Counted from the stretch's first letter, positions 49,968 to 59,499 are shown. The stretch: 64,000 nt of DNA from Bacillus sp. FJAT-26390 (GCF_001682865.1 NZ_MAQX01000001.1:1431290-1495289), one strand, 5' to 3'. Numbers and translations are program-made. Notes: generated by a model from the letters alone, not told the origin.

Positions 49968-52900
49968 TTATTGCAGAATCGTCCTTGCAATAAACGCTAG
50001 ATCAGCAATATCAATGATACCGTCGTTGTTAACATCTGATTTTTTGATCAAATGCCAATCCGGGCTCGTCGAATTTTTGCCGTAGCTGGCCGCTACAATG
50101 GCGAGATCGCCAATGGTCACTTTTCCATCTACGTTAATATCTCCCGACACGGCAGGATTGACCGCATTTTTAAAGGTTTGCAGCGCTTGATTAAGAATGC
50201 TCACAGCTTGATCAATTGCGGCTTGGCTAGTTGCGCTGTCCGATACCGCTTTGGCTGCATCGATCGCCGCTTGCATCGTTGCTTTGGAACCGAGAGGGTA
50301 TTGTCCCGGCGCACTGCCTTCTGCCGCGGCATCCACAGCAGCCTGTGCTTGAGCAATTAACGCATTTAATGCTTCTTTGTTCAAATCAACAGTGCCAGTG
50401 ACTCGAACGTTATACGTGACAGGAGCGAGTGGCGTCTCCACGCCCGCAGCATTCGCAATTAACGCTTTCGTGAGTGTAACACTTGTTTTCGCTGTCTCTT
50501 TGAGCGCCTTCCAGTTAAGTTTAATCAGATCCCCATCGGTCGTAACGGCGTTATCTTCCCCTTGGCTTGCCACTAGCATACGTACTTGGCCAGGGACATC
50601 CGTATTGAATTCAACGACCATAAGACCTTCCTTTAACGATTGGGCTGAAACAAATTCCAACTTATCGGAATCATAGTTGAATATTAGATCCTGGGCAAAA
50701 ATAGCGTCATCCGCGCCCGCCGATACATGGGTTAGTCCATAGTTCACTTCGACGTTGCCGCCAAGCTGAACTTGAGCTGAACCTGTTAGCGTACCTGCTA
50801 AATCGCCTTCGACAGGAGAAGTTTGATTTGGAACATCCGCTTTATACATCGTCACAAAGTCCAAATTCAGATCGCCTATACTATCCGAATCAATACGGTA
50901 GCTGATCACATTTTTGCCCGCTTCTAGATCCAATCGCTCGGAACCTGTAAACCATTCATCCCAGCTGATTGCCGTTTTATCCGGTGCGATTGTTTTTACA
51001 TGCTTGCCATTTACATAAACATTGATTTTGGCTCTCGCAGGCAGCTGCGTAGTAGGATTATTTGTGGATTCCCCGTCCACTTGTACACCATAAGCATATC
51101 TCACGCCTACGATATAATCGCCTGCTTCCTCTGCATTTACAACAAAGCTTGCTTCAGTACCTGCTTTTTTGGGCAAGTGAATATAGCCTGTTCCTTGGTA
51201 ATTTTTATGGCTATTGTCTTTTGTAATCTCACCATATAGAATAGCATCCTCTGCTTGATACATGTCCCCAAGTCCCAAGTCGCCGGAAGGCAGCTGCTGC
51301 CATTCATAAGGAGAAACCGGCTGGCCGAAATGTGGCGTTCCATCGGCATTCCAGCCTATTTTCTTAACATTGACTTGGCGCCACCAGTTACGTCCCGTAT
51401 CTTGATAGACACGAGAATGATAAATCATCCAGTCTTCCTTGCCGTCAGCCGATTTGACAAAACCTGCTCTCGCTGGACCAGATACATCGCCGGTTGCAAC
51501 GAACACATCATTTGTGCGAGTCCACGAGCTTGGATTCAAGAAGTCCCCGTCCGTATTCGTAAAATATGATAATCGATAACCGTCGGAAGCATAGTCGCCT
51601 TCTGACATCGTAATAAATACTTTTCCGTCTCTTTGCAGAACGCGCGGACCTTCCCCGCCGCCACCCGGCAAAAACGAGCGGTCTGCCGTAATCGTATACG
51701 GGTTATCCATTGGTGCGATTGCGGGTCCAATGGGCTCCCCGGAGCCTAAGGTGCCCCATACCGCATACAGCTTCCCTTTATTTTCAAATACCGTAAAATC
51801 GTTTGCTTGTTTATACACGCCGTTTTCGCCTGCATATAATGCGCCTTTATCCACGTATGCCCCTTGCGGGTCAGCGGTTACGGATTCTAATACGGTAGCC
51901 ATATGCTGATAGCCAAATTCTTTTAAGTCAGCGCAGTAATAAATATACCATTTGCCATCGAAGAAAAAGATTTCCGGTGCGAATATACGAGTTTGGTCAC
52001 CTTTTGAATCATAGACCATGACCTTCTCGCCCTGATCGATCAGCGTCCTTGATTTCGATACATAAACTTTATTGTTAGAGTCTAAGTTGCTAGAGGACAC
52101 GAAGTAATAAAAGCCGTCTTTATACGTTACAAAAGGGTCCTGCCCTTGATATAACGGGTTGTTAAATTTATCAGATATAGTCGAGCTCGTAACACCCATC
52201 TCTTTCATAAAATCGGAGCGTGCAATAGACAAGCTTTCAATCGCTTCTATTAATAATTGCACCTTTTCCCGATCGCTTATTTCTTTGCCGTCAATCGTGC
52301 CAAGCAATTCTTCCGCAATCGTTTTTGCCCCGTTCAAGCTATTTAATGCGCTTTCATTAACTTTGTCGGCAAAATTTCCAGTTAAATAATCGATCTTTTG
52401 AATTTCTGCTGTCAAATCGCCTTTTTTAGTTGTAATCAAACGGTCTGGCGGCAAATAAAGGGCTGATTCCGGTACGACTTCTCTGCTCTGGCTTGCGCTC
52501 TCCCATTCCATACGAAGCCATGTGCCTCCCCAGCCTTGTAAATATTCGACTTTAATATCGTAATGCTTGCCTGCTTCCAAAGAAACGGGAACGCTCACTT
52601 GCGGCTTTTCCCATGTTTGCTGCCAAAAGTCAATGATCAACTCGCCATTAACCCAAAGCCTGAATCCGTCATCGCCTACCATATGGAAAGTATAGTCTTC
52701 TGTATATTGGGGTACGATCGTTCCTGTAAAACGTGCCGTATTATAGTCGGGCGATCCAGTCAGTTGGTTGAAAATGCTTCCAAAGGAATCACCATTTAAA
52801 TTAGCGACCGCTCTGTCCCCCCGAAAATCGTCAAAGGTAAATACCGAAATATCTTCACGATTATTAGGGTTTTTTACACATTTAAAAAATTCGCCTAACA

Positions 52901-53006
52901 ATCCATGACCATCCATATTAGGATCAGCGGCATGGGCATTCGTAGGCAGGTTAATCATGCCTGCAAATAAGATGATGGCCATGAATATTCCTAAAATCTT
53001 TTTCAT
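49968..53006 (-). CDS. Secreted modular GH43 glycosidase (PA14, GH43, CBM, cohesin-like, dockerin)
   Basis: Secreted protein of 1012 aa. In order: signal peptide (1-27, AHA cleavage), PA14 domain (about 33-190), helical linker (about 195-265), GH43 five-bladed propeller (about 270-590) with GQDPFVTYKDGFYYF and EGPRV (catalytic-type Asp and Glu), a CBM6/35-like module (about 610-770: QAEDAILYGEITKD, DFVTMYK), a cohesin-like beta-sandwich (about 785-890: DDAIFAQDLIFNYDSDKLEFVSA), a helical FIVAR-like segment (about 895-950), and a type I dockerin with two calcium loops (DINVDGKVTIGDL, DVNNDGIIDIADL). Expected action is on arabinan, xylan or galactan side chains. AGGAGG precedes the ATG. The combination of cohesin-like and dockerin modules in one chain is unusual. 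Confidence 0.88.
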   Translation of the reverse strand: MKKILGIFMAIILFAGMINLPTNAHAADPNMDGHGLLGEFFKCVKNPNNREDISVFTFDDFRGDRAVANLNGDSFGSIFNQLTGSPDYNTARFTGTIVPQYTEDYTFHMVGDDGFRLWVNGELIIDFWQQTWEKPQVSVPVSLEAGKHYDIKVEYLQGWGGTWLRMEWESASQSREVVPESALYLPPDRLITTKKGDLTAEIQKIDYLTGNFADKVNESALNSLNGAKTIAEELLGTIDGKEISDREKVQLLIEAIESLSIARSDFMKEMGVTSSTISDKFNNPLYQGQDPFVTYKDGFYYFVSSSNLDSNNKVYVSKSRTLIDQGEKVMVYDSKGDQTRIFAPEIFFFDGKWYIYYCADLKEFGYQHMATVLESVTADPQGAYVDKGALYAGENGVYKQANDFTVFENKGKLYAVWGTLGSGEPIGPAIAPMDNPYTITADRSFLPGGGGEGPRVLQRDGKVFITMSEGDYASDGYRLSYFTNTDGDFLNPSSWTRTNDVFVATGDVSGPARAGFVKSADGKEDWMIYHSRVYQDTGRNWWRQVNVKKIGWNADGTPHFGQPVSPYEWQQLPSGDLGLGDMYQAEDAILYGEITKDNSHKNYQGTGYIHLPKKAGTEASFVVNAEEAGDYIVGVRYAYGVQVDGESTNNPTTQLPARAKINVYVNGKHVKTIAPDKTAISWDEWFTGSERLDLEAGKNVISYRIDSDSIGDLNLDFVTMYKADVPNQTSPVEGDLAGTLTGSAQVQLGGNVEVNYGLTHVSAGADDAIFAQDLIFNYDSDKLEFVSAQSLKEGLMVVEFNTDVPGQVRMLVASQGEDNAVTTDGDLIKLNWKALKETAKTSVTLTKALIANAAGVETPLAPVTYNVRVTGTVDLNKEALNALIAQAQAAVDAAAEGSAPGQYPLGSKATMQAAIDAAKAVSDSATSQAAIDQAVSILNQALQTFKNAVNPAVSGDINVDGKVTIGDLAIVAASYGKNSTSPDWHLIKKSDVNNDGIIDIADLAFIARTILQ

Positions 53007-53038
53007 CGTTGTTCCTCCTAATCACTCATGTTCTATCG

Positions 53039-53052
53039 GTAAAACGCTTATG
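53039..53052 (-). promoter_or_regulatory. Weak cre-like site before the GH43 gene
   Basis: CATAAGCGTTTTAC on the minus strand matches the cre pattern only partly. It lies 33 bases before the start. Low confidence. Confidence 0.3.
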
Positions 53053-53178
53053 TATCACTGTTTTTTTCCTTATACGATTTCCTCCTTATTTAACTGTGTG
53101 CCTAAAGCTTATCACCTTTTTAAAATTATATATTTGTAATATCCCGACCTTTTTTACGATTTTCTATCCTTTTTTTCA

Positions 53179-53218
53179 AGCAAAAAAAGAACAGAGACTT
53201 TAACGTCCTGTTCATCAT
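53179..53218 (-). terminator. Terminator of the second germinant receptor operon
   Basis: GAACAG and CTGTTC arms with an inner GAC/GTC pair; T7 follows on the minus strand. It lies about 22 bases after the GerC stop. Confidence 0.65.
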
Positions 53219-53239
53219 GATATAAGCTCATTCTATAGG

Positions 53240-54385
53240 CTAGCGCTCTGTCCCTTTATATTTGCCGGTATTCATTAAATGGATATCCACATGAATGTCA
53301 CCTATCGAACCATCGGTCAAAAAAAACGGATTCGCACGGGACAAACGATGAAACTCGGAAGGATCGGAACGATACAGCGACTCCCGAAGCCGGAAAGGAT
53401 CGCATTTAACCTTAATCGCTTTGAGATGAGTGGTTATAATCTCCTTGCGAATCGTTTCAATTGCTTGCCGCTTCAATTGATCCATTGGAACATCCTGCAG
53501 CAGCTCAATCACGTAACCCTTGGCATCCACTTCTATATTAAATTTAACATCTCCTTTGATGCTTGCCGGTTGAATGACCATTTTAGGAGTCATACACATA
53601 ATGACGGCTGCTGGCGACCCATTAACGTCCACTTGAAGCGGCATTCGCTCCAGCTTTACTTCTGCCCACCTCATTCCTTGCAAATCTTTCTCGGACATCC
53701 ATCCAATCATTTTATTTTTTTGAAAAAAATAGCCGCCGGATAAGTTGAACAGCGGCTTAGCCTTTTGATCCTCGGTCCAATCTTTGGCATCAATATCGAT
53801 GGATGGGATCAAGCCCGGTTCGCCCGGTTCATTCAAATTTGCAATGATGCGATTGCCTGTCACCGGCATAATGATCGAGTATGGTGAATCAGACTGCATC
53901 GCCGTGAACATAATCGTAGAAAGCGGCGATAAATTCAGCAGCGATTTTTGCGTTAAGATTTCCGGAAGCTCCCGTTTTGTACCATAGATCAAAATGTTGT
54001 ACCGCACTTCCCTATACCGATTAATTGCGCTGTAAACGGAGGTGACCCCTTTTTTGAGGACAGCTTCCGTCATGACCACCGCATTTACATGCCCCCAAAA
54101 TACATGCAGCTGGGATGTTCTGCTGATATCCGTTAGCGCCAGTGCCAGCGTATCTCCCTTGCCCTTGCCGACCCAGATCGGAACCGGTTTGCCAATATTG
54201 ACTTGCTCGCTATGGGAGATATTCGCAAAATTCAAAATTTGAGCGTAAGCGATCCATTTCCCTTTATCAAAGTCAACGCCGATTGCCGTCGCATAGGCCA
54301 TATTTTGAATTTCCGGCGTCTTCGAGCAGCCATTTAAAATAAGAATGCTGGACAAAAGGATAGCCAAAGTCCGGAACACCTTCAT
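53240..54385 (-). CDS. GerC-family lipoprotein, second receptor
   Basis: C-subunit of the second germinant receptor, 381 aa. Lipobox LILNGC (Cys20), then IQNMAYATAIGVDFDKGKWIAYAQILNFANIS (GerC start) and the C-terminal domain ending DIHLMNTGKYKGTER. It has the pattern LYRSDPSEFHRL corresponding to the ALHRSDPKMW segment of the first GerC. It is the last gene of a B-A-C operon and overlaps gerA by 4 bases. Confidence 0.88.
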   Translation of the reverse strand: MKVFRTLAILLSSILILNGCSKTPEIQNMAYATAIGVDFDKGKWIAYAQILNFANISHSEQVNIGKPVPIWVGKGKGDTLALALTDISRTSQLHVFWGHVNAVVMTEAVLKKGVTSVYSAINRYREVRYNILIYGTKRELPEILTQKSLLNLSPLSTIMFTAMQSDSPYSIIMPVTGNRIIANLNEPGEPGLIPSIDIDAKDWTEDQKAKPLFNLSGGYFFQKNKMIGWMSEKDLQGMRWAEVKLERMPLQVDVNGSPAAVIMCMTPKMVIQPASIKGDVKFNIEVDAKGYVIELLQDVPMDQLKRQAIETIRKEIITTHLKAIKVKCDPFRLRESLYRSDPSEFHRLSRANPFFLTDGSIGDIHVDIHLMNTGKYKGTER

Positions 54386-55860
54386 TCCGTATCCTCCTTC
54401 TTCCTATCGCTATCGACCGTATTTAATCCAAGAGGTCTTCTCGATATCAGATCCCATGGCACTCTTAAGAACGAAATGATCATTTCTCTGACTGAAAGCG
54501 GTGAGAATGGCGCCAAGTAGCTTACGCCAAACGACTTCAACGAGCCCATGTAACCAACGAGCAAAATCATTCCCAGGATGACACCGTACATGCCCAGAAT
54601 CGCCGATAAGAAAAAAAAGAACAGTCTCAGAATGCTGACCTGCGTACTTAACGTCTGATTGACCAGCGTCACGCCCGATACCGCCGTAATAGCTCCTACA
54701 ACCACTACGGATGGGGATACTAGACCTGCGCGAATCGCTGCATCGCCAATAATGAGCCCGCCTATTGAGGTCAGTGTCTGGCCAATTGCGTTCGGAAGCC
54801 GTACCCCCGCCTCTCTGAATATTTCAAGCAGCATTAACAGGAGAAACATCTCCATATGCGAAGAGAGCGGAAGCCCAAGCCGGGTAACGGAAATGGTCGC
54901 CATCATTTGAAACGGAATCTGATCTTGATGGAATGACATAAGCGCAACCCATATCGCGGGAAGGAAGATAGACAGAAATAGGCTGATGCCCCTAATGATT
55001 CGTGAGAAAGAAACGTATGCATAGTTGAAATGAGCGTCCTCCGGCGATTTTAAAATAAAGGTTAATCCCGCTGGCGCAATTAGCACCATCGGCAATCCAT
55101 CTACAACAAGTACCACTCTGCCCGATAACAAGCTTTGAACGGCATAATCCGGCCTTCCCGTAAAATCCATAATGGGCAATAGCTTGAATTTGGAATCGGA
55201 CAACATTTCCTCCAAATGGCTGATGCTGAATACCCCATCAATATCGATCTTATTTAGGCGGCTGCGCACCTCGTTCAAAATGGCGGGATTAATGATGTCA
55301 TAAAAATAGAGAATGCCGATCTGCGTCTTTGTTCTCCTTCCCAAAGTAACATTCTCGACATGGAGCGAAGTACTGCGAAGACGTTTGCGGATTAAGGCAA
55401 TATTGACGGTAATATCTTCAACGAAACCATCTCTTGGTCCCTTGACGGAAATTTCCGTGCTCGATTCATAGGGCTGCCTCGTTGGCCGATCAGCAATGCT
55501 CACGTAAGCTACCTTGCTCTCATCTGTAAAAACAAGCAGAAGATTGCCTTGAAAAAGAGACTCCGCTAATGTCTCTGAAGATGCTTCTGCCAATTCCGTT
55601 ATCGAGAGCGCATTCGACAAATGGGCAATCGGATCATTGAACGAGCCTTGTTCCTTAAATAACCGATTCAGCTCCGGTAAAATGACCCTTCCGATATCCG
55701 CAGTATTGCTAAGTCCTTCAGCGTATACGATCACGACTACCGCTCTGCCCTCTTCTCCAAACGGGCAAGCCTGAATTTTTACATCGGAAGACCCCGCGAA
55801 GAGCGACGTAATGGTCTCTTCATTCCAGCTCTCTGTTTTTGACTTTATTGGTTCAGTCAT
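54382..55860 (-). CDS. GerA-family A subunit, second receptor
   Basis: A-subunit of 492 aa. The GerA motif SVKGPRDGFVEDITVNIALIRKRLRSTSLHVE is present, followed by C-terminal helices and SFGVSYLAPFSPL. The ATG at 55860 (GAGGGC upstream) overlaps the GerB stop by 4 bases, so the longer frame reading to 56037 is not used. Compared with the first operon, the gene order differs (B-A-C instead of A-C-D-B). Confidence 0.9.
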   Translation of the reverse strand: MTEPIKSKTESWNEETITSLFAGSSDVKIQACPFGEEGRAVVVIVYAEGLSNTADIGRVILPELNRLFKEQGSFNDPIAHLSNALSITELAEASSETLAESLFQGNLLLVFTDESKVAYVSIADRPTRQPYESSTEISVKGPRDGFVEDITVNIALIRKRLRSTSLHVENVTLGRRTKTQIGILYFYDIINPAILNEVRSRLNKIDIDGVFSISHLEEMLSDSKFKLLPIMDFTGRPDYAVQSLLSGRVVLVVDGLPMVLIAPAGLTFILKSPEDAHFNYAYVSFSRIIRGISLFLSIFLPAIWVALMSFHQDQIPFQMMATISVTRLGLPLSSHMEMFLLLMLLEIFREAGVRLPNAIGQTLTSIGGLIIGDAAIRAGLVSPSVVVVGAITAVSGVTLVNQTLSTQVSILRLFFFFLSAILGMYGVILGMILLVGYMGSLKSFGVSYLAPFSPLSVREMIISFLRVPWDLISRRPLGLNTVDSDRKKEDTE

Positions 55861-56954
55861 GTTTTGCCCTCCTCTGGAGCAGATCCTGCGAACAAGGCGA
55901 TAATCATCCATACGAAAGAAATGGACAACAAGACAACTAACGAAAGAGGCATATAATAATGAACCATCCACAAATAGAAGGAATATTCGTTCACCGGAAA
56001 TAGCGACAAAATCATGTAGCTTGCCATAATGGCACAAATAGCGATGTAGCGACTGCGCGCTTGACGAAGCGAAAGCAGCTCAACAAATAAAAAAACGGAT
56101 AAGCTTATCCGGATGATTGCACCGGATAGCCACTGGAAGATCGATAGAAAGTCAAGATGCTCGATAAATTGCCCAATTTTCACTAGTCTCCACTGCTCAT
56201 AAGGTGATGTCGTCTGATGCGCGGCCTCTAACGGCCCAAATTCTGTGATCGCGCCAATAATCGGACCCAGCGATATCACGATTGAGAAAAGTCCATACAG
56301 AAGCAATTGCCACGAACGAACTTTCGACTTCAAATGATGCTGAAGCACGATCAAAGCCAATAATTCCACGAAGCCGGCTCCGGAATAAACCATCCCATCC
56401 CAAACGGGTTCCCACCCGTGCTCTAATATTGGCCTCAGAAGCGCATAATCTTTCATCGGTGCATTAAAGGTGCTTACAAATATGCCTAGACAGACGACAA
56501 TCGGCAGCAATACGCCGGCTACGACGGCTATAACTCTTATGCCCCACAAAGTTATGGCTGTACAAAATAACACCAAAGAAATAACTAACAGCATCTTTGG
56601 CGTTGATGGCAAATAATTTGTAATATGCCAAGTAGCGGTATGAACGACCGTCATTCCGCCAATCAAATACATTTGTATGCAAACAGGCAAAATGAGCAGC
56701 CAGGAGACAAAAGGTGATGTCCTTCTTGATAACCATTTTTTCCATTCCTGCTGTCCAGTACGGTTCATCAGCCACACTAATAATAGAATCCAAATGAGGA
56801 AGAACGCTCCGCTAGCTAAAACCGTAATCCATGAATCCCTCTTTGACGCCGATAAAATCATCGGATTTACGATCACATGGCTGGCTAAACCGTTCATCAA
56901 AGCAAACATCATAAATACTTGTACAAAATTAATTTTATTGCTCGAAGATATCAA
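55857..56954 (-). CDS. GerB-family permease subunit, second receptor
   Basis: B-subunit of 365 aa with ten helices and the GerB pattern FVQVFMMFALMNGLASHVIVNPMILSASKRDSWITVLASGAFF. It opens the second receptor operon. The start is uncertain: TTG at 56954 fits the family length, but no good ribosome binding site is seen. The small D-like gene of the first operon has no counterpart here. Confidence 0.85.
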   Translation of the reverse strand: MISSSNKINFVQVFMMFALMNGLASHVIVNPMILSASKRDSWITVLASGAFFLIWILLLVWLMNRTGQQEWKKWLSRRTSPFVSWLLILPVCIQMYLIGGMTVVHTATWHITNYLPSTPKMLLVISLVLFCTAITLWGIRVIAVVAGVLLPIVVCLGIFVSTFNAPMKDYALLRPILEHGWEPVWDGMVYSGAGFVELLALIVLQHHLKSKVRSWQLLLYGLFSIVISLGPIIGAITEFGPLEAAHQTTSPYEQWRLVKIGQFIEHLDFLSIFQWLSGAIIRISLSVFLFVELLSLRQARSRYIAICAIMASYMILSLFPVNEYSFYLWMVHYYMPLSLVVLLSISFVWMIIALFAGSAPEEGKT

Positions 56955-57091
56955 TCTTTATCACATCCATATCTGTACAAAGCATGAGCTGCTACTCTAT
57001 TTTGGTACTTTTTTCATTTTTCTATTCCGATACTGTTGCTTTAGCTTGGAAACGAGCGAAATGCTTCTTCGCACCTGTTAGTCTGCACAGC

Positions 57092-57116
57092 AAAAAGAGC
57101 TGCTGATAAGCAGCCC
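57092..57116 (-). terminator. Terminator of the flavoprotein gene
   Basis: GAGCTGCT (57097-57104) pairs with AGCAGCCC (57109-57116) with one mismatch; TTTTT follows on the minus strand. Confidence 0.7.
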
Positions 57117-57141
57117 TTACGAAATTGATTTGCCGCAGGCT

Positions 57142-58428
57142 TCACTCCGGTCCGCAGCAGGAATTTGGTGCTTTTAGTGTGATCTTAGCTTTTGAAATGC
57201 TGCAAACGCCTGTTTCTGGCAAATGGAGCTTCACGTCGAGCGCGGAGTTGTTGTCTCCGGCTAAATAAGCTGCGATACTCCTAACCTGCTCATATCCCGT
57301 TGCTAACAAGAAGGTAGGCGCACGCCCATAGCTCTTGGCCCCAACGATATAAAAATGCTGCTCCGGCTGTCTCAGCTCTGCTTCGCCATGCGGCCTTACC
57401 GTACCACAGCTATGAATGTTGGGATCGATGAGTTCAGCTAGCTTAGGAACGCATTCAATCGATGAATCCGCTTCGAACCTAAGCTCTCGAAGGAAAGAAA
57501 AATCCGGTCTTGCTCCCGTTGCCGCGATAATCTCATCAAAACCCTTTATCGAAGCATCGGCTTCAACTATATTTAGCTGATTACCTTCTCTCTCCAGAGC
57601 GTGGATATGAAACGGGGCATGCACATTCACAGCACCTTCCCGTACGAGCTGAGACGCGCGCATCCCCAGCTCCCCCCTCGCGGAAAATCCATCATTTTCT
57701 CCTCCGCCAAACGCTTCCTCAATCGTTTGTTTTCTCAAAATCCAATGGATCTCCGTAGTTGGGTTCGTTAACTTCAAATGATGGAGCAAAAGAACGGTAT
57801 GGATAGCCGAGTGCCCGCTCCCTACGACAGCTGCGGTTTTGCCGGCGTAACGTGCAGAATGAGCGCCTTTTAAGTCTGGAATTCCATAATAAATAGATGC
57901 GTGCAAATCCATCTCCCTATCTGCATAATCACCGCTGACGCCAACCGGATTAGGCGTGCCCCAAGTTCCCGTAGCATCCATAATCGCGGCAGCCTCCAAA
58001 CGATTCACGGTACTATTGTGCAGATAGACGACTTCGAAAGGCGCTTTTTCGCGGCCTGAGGTTTTCATCTTATCGAAACCTTTTCGGTGAATGGCAATCA
58101 CGCGCGATTCTGTTTTCATATGAGGCTGCAACCGAGCTAACTCAGATAAAGGCTTTAAATAATGTTCAAACAATTGTTTGCCGGTGGGCAGCTCTTCCGC
58201 GGCTGGAGCGCTCCATCCTTCTGCAAGAAGAAGCTCCCTCGCAGCAGAATCGATGTTATATTCCCAAGGCGAGAACATTTGGATATGCCCCCATTCCCGT
58301 ACGGATGCGCCAACCGATTTCCCCTGTTCCAAAAGAACAAACGGTATTTGTCTTATCGTTAATTGAGCTGCGGCTGCCAGAGCTATTGGCCCGCCTCCGA
58401 TGATGGCTACCGGTAATTGATTTTTCAT
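57142..58428 (-). CDS. FAD/NAD(P)-binding flavoprotein with C-terminal CC motif
   Basis: Flavoprotein of 428 aa. N-terminal FAD-binding IIGGGPIALAAAAQL (GxGxxA), a second nucleotide site AVVGSGHSAIHTVLLL (about 197-212), and IIAATGARPDF as the third conserved motif. This is the family of flavin monooxygenase or disulfide-reductase-like proteins, with ArsO as one candidate relative. The chain ends NSCCGPE: a vicinal Cys pair, suited to bind As(III) or Hg(II). It is located beside MarR and ars genes. A palindrome shared with the MarR promoter stands before it. Reaction unknown; role in arsenic or thiol redox is inferred. Confidence 0.75.
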   Translation of the reverse strand: MKNQLPVAIIGGGPIALAAAAQLTIRQIPFVLLEQGKSVGASVREWGHIQMFSPWEYNIDSAARELLLAEGWSAPAAEELPTGKQLFEHYLKPLSELARLQPHMKTESRVIAIHRKGFDKMKTSGREKAPFEVVYLHNSTVNRLEAAAIMDATGTWGTPNPVGVSGDYADREMDLHASIYYGIPDLKGAHSARYAGKTAAVVGSGHSAIHTVLLLHHLKLTNPTTEIHWILRKQTIEEAFGGGENDGFSARGELGMRASQLVREGAVNVHAPFHIHALEREGNQLNIVEADASIKGFDEIIAATGARPDFSFLRELRFEADSSIECVPKLAELIDPNIHSCGTVRPHGEAELRQPEQHFYIVGAKSYGRAPTFLLATGYEQVRSIAAYLAGDNNSALDVKLHLPETGVCSISKAKITLKAPNSCCGPE

Positions 58429-58456
58429 ATAAATGCCTCCAATGATTTAATTTTAT

Positions 58457-58469
58457 TTGCATATTGCAA
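58457..58469. promoter_or_regulatory. Operator-like palindrome before the flavoprotein gene
   Basis: TTGCATATTGCAA, with near-identical counterpart before the MarR gene (12 of 13 bases when read on opposite strands). It lies 29 bases before the flavoprotein start. Confidence 0.6.
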
Positions 58470-58501
58470 GTATTTGTCCAAAAAACAGATGAGGCCAACT
58501 A

Positions 58502-58948
58502 TTACCCCATCGGTGTGCAGCACATTTTTGATTTTTGCATGCTTCTGTTAAGCAATTGAATGGATCGAAGCACCGTATCTCGCTCAAACTCATTCATAAA
58601 TGAAAAAACCTCGTCAAGATAATCCGTCATCATTTTATCAATCGAACCCGCTACGAACTTTCCTTCCGTAGTAAGTGACAACAAATACACTCTTCCATCT
58701 TCGGGAGATGCTGTTTTCTTTACTAATTTCCTTTTTACTAATGATTGTATTTGCCTGCTAAAGGTGGTGATGTCTACACCAAGCGTATCAGCGACCAATT
58801 GCATAGACGGCATGGACTGGCGGTTAATTTCGTATAAGATATGGCTGTGTATGATCGATATATCTTGCCCGCCGATCTGGCAACAGTTCTTGCTTAACAA
58901 ACCAAACTGTCTTGCAAGGATTTGCAGTAGCTCACGTGGATTGTTCAT
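58502..58948 (-). CDS. MarR-family regulator with Cys pairs
   Basis: Winged-helix regulator of 148 aa: LHILYEINRQ-type dimer region, MQLVADTLGVDITTFSRQIQSLVKRKLVKKTASPEDGRVYLLSLT as DNA-binding domain. Two vicinal Cys pairs are notable: KNCCQIGG near residue 22 and KMCCTPMG at the end. These could sense a thiophilic metal or metalloid. It is upstream of the flavoprotein gene with a 73-base gap that holds the palindrome. It is likely the repressor of that gene and of itself. Confidence 0.8.
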   Translation of the reverse strand: MNNPRELLQILARQFGLLSKNCCQIGGQDISIIHSHILYEINRQSMPSMQLVADTLGVDITTFSRQIQSLVKRKLVKKTASPEDGRVYLLSLTTEGKFVAGSIDKMMTDYLDEVFSFMNEFERDTVLRSIQLLNRSMQKSKMCCTPMG

Positions 58949-58984
58949 TATTCATACCTCCTGTTCTATTTATAACGGATTTAC

Positions 58985-58997
58985 TTGTAATATGCAA
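58985..58997. promoter_or_regulatory. Operator-like palindrome before the MarR gene
   Basis: TTGTAATATGCAA, within the longer dyad ACTTG...CAAGT (58983-58999). It equals the flavoprotein palindrome except for one base. Probably autoregulation. Confidence 0.6.
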
Positions 58998-59132
58998 GTT
59001 GTTTTTTATATTCGTTCATACTTATATAATCCTTTACTTATATTAAAAAGCGGAGTATATTAGCGAGAGAAGAAATGGCACAGGAAGAGCTAGCTTGATG
59101 TACGCATTCTAATCCGATACAGGAGTGATTTG

Positions 59133-59450
59133 ATGAAACAACCGATCGACTCTCTTTCCGAAACTTTAAAATTGTTGTCTGACAAAACTCGCCTTACTAT
59201 TCTAGCCATGCTTAAAGAAAAAGAATTATGCGTCTGTGATATCGTCGCTATTTTAGAAACGACACAGCCTAATGTAAGCCAGCATTTAAAGAAATTAAAA
59301 GTGGGCGGTTTGGTCAATGAAACTAGGCGCGCACAATGGATTTACTATTCTTTGAATATCGAAGACAAGCCTTATCTTCGTGCAATCGTGGATGAACTTC
59401 CATCGATGAAAGAAGAGCTTGGGAAGTTGCGTCCTGATTGTTGCAATTAA
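59133..59450 (+). CDS. arsR: ArsR-family arsenic-responsive repressor
   Basis: Winged-helix metalloregulator of 105 aa. The As(III) site ELCVCDIV (Cys33, Cys35) lies in the DNA-binding helix region as in ArsR of E. coli type. The C-terminus ends RPDCCN, a third possible site. It starts the arsR-arsB-arsC operon (AGGAG 7 bases upstream) and should release the promoter on binding arsenite or antimonite. Confidence 0.93.
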   Translation: MKQPIDSLSETLKLLSDKTRLTILAMLKEKELCVCDIVAILETTQPNVSQHLKKLKVGGLVNETRRAQWIYYSLNIEDKPYLRAIVDELPSMKEELGKLRPDCCN

Positions 59451-59499
59451 TGAGCAGCTTTCATTACAGCAGCTCTGAAGAAAGCTTTTAGGAGGAGAT

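Noticed and set aside
54382-56037. Longer GerA start inside gerB
   Set aside because: The ATG at 55860 overlaps the gerB stop by 4 bases and fits GerA length; the extension is a shadow of GerB.
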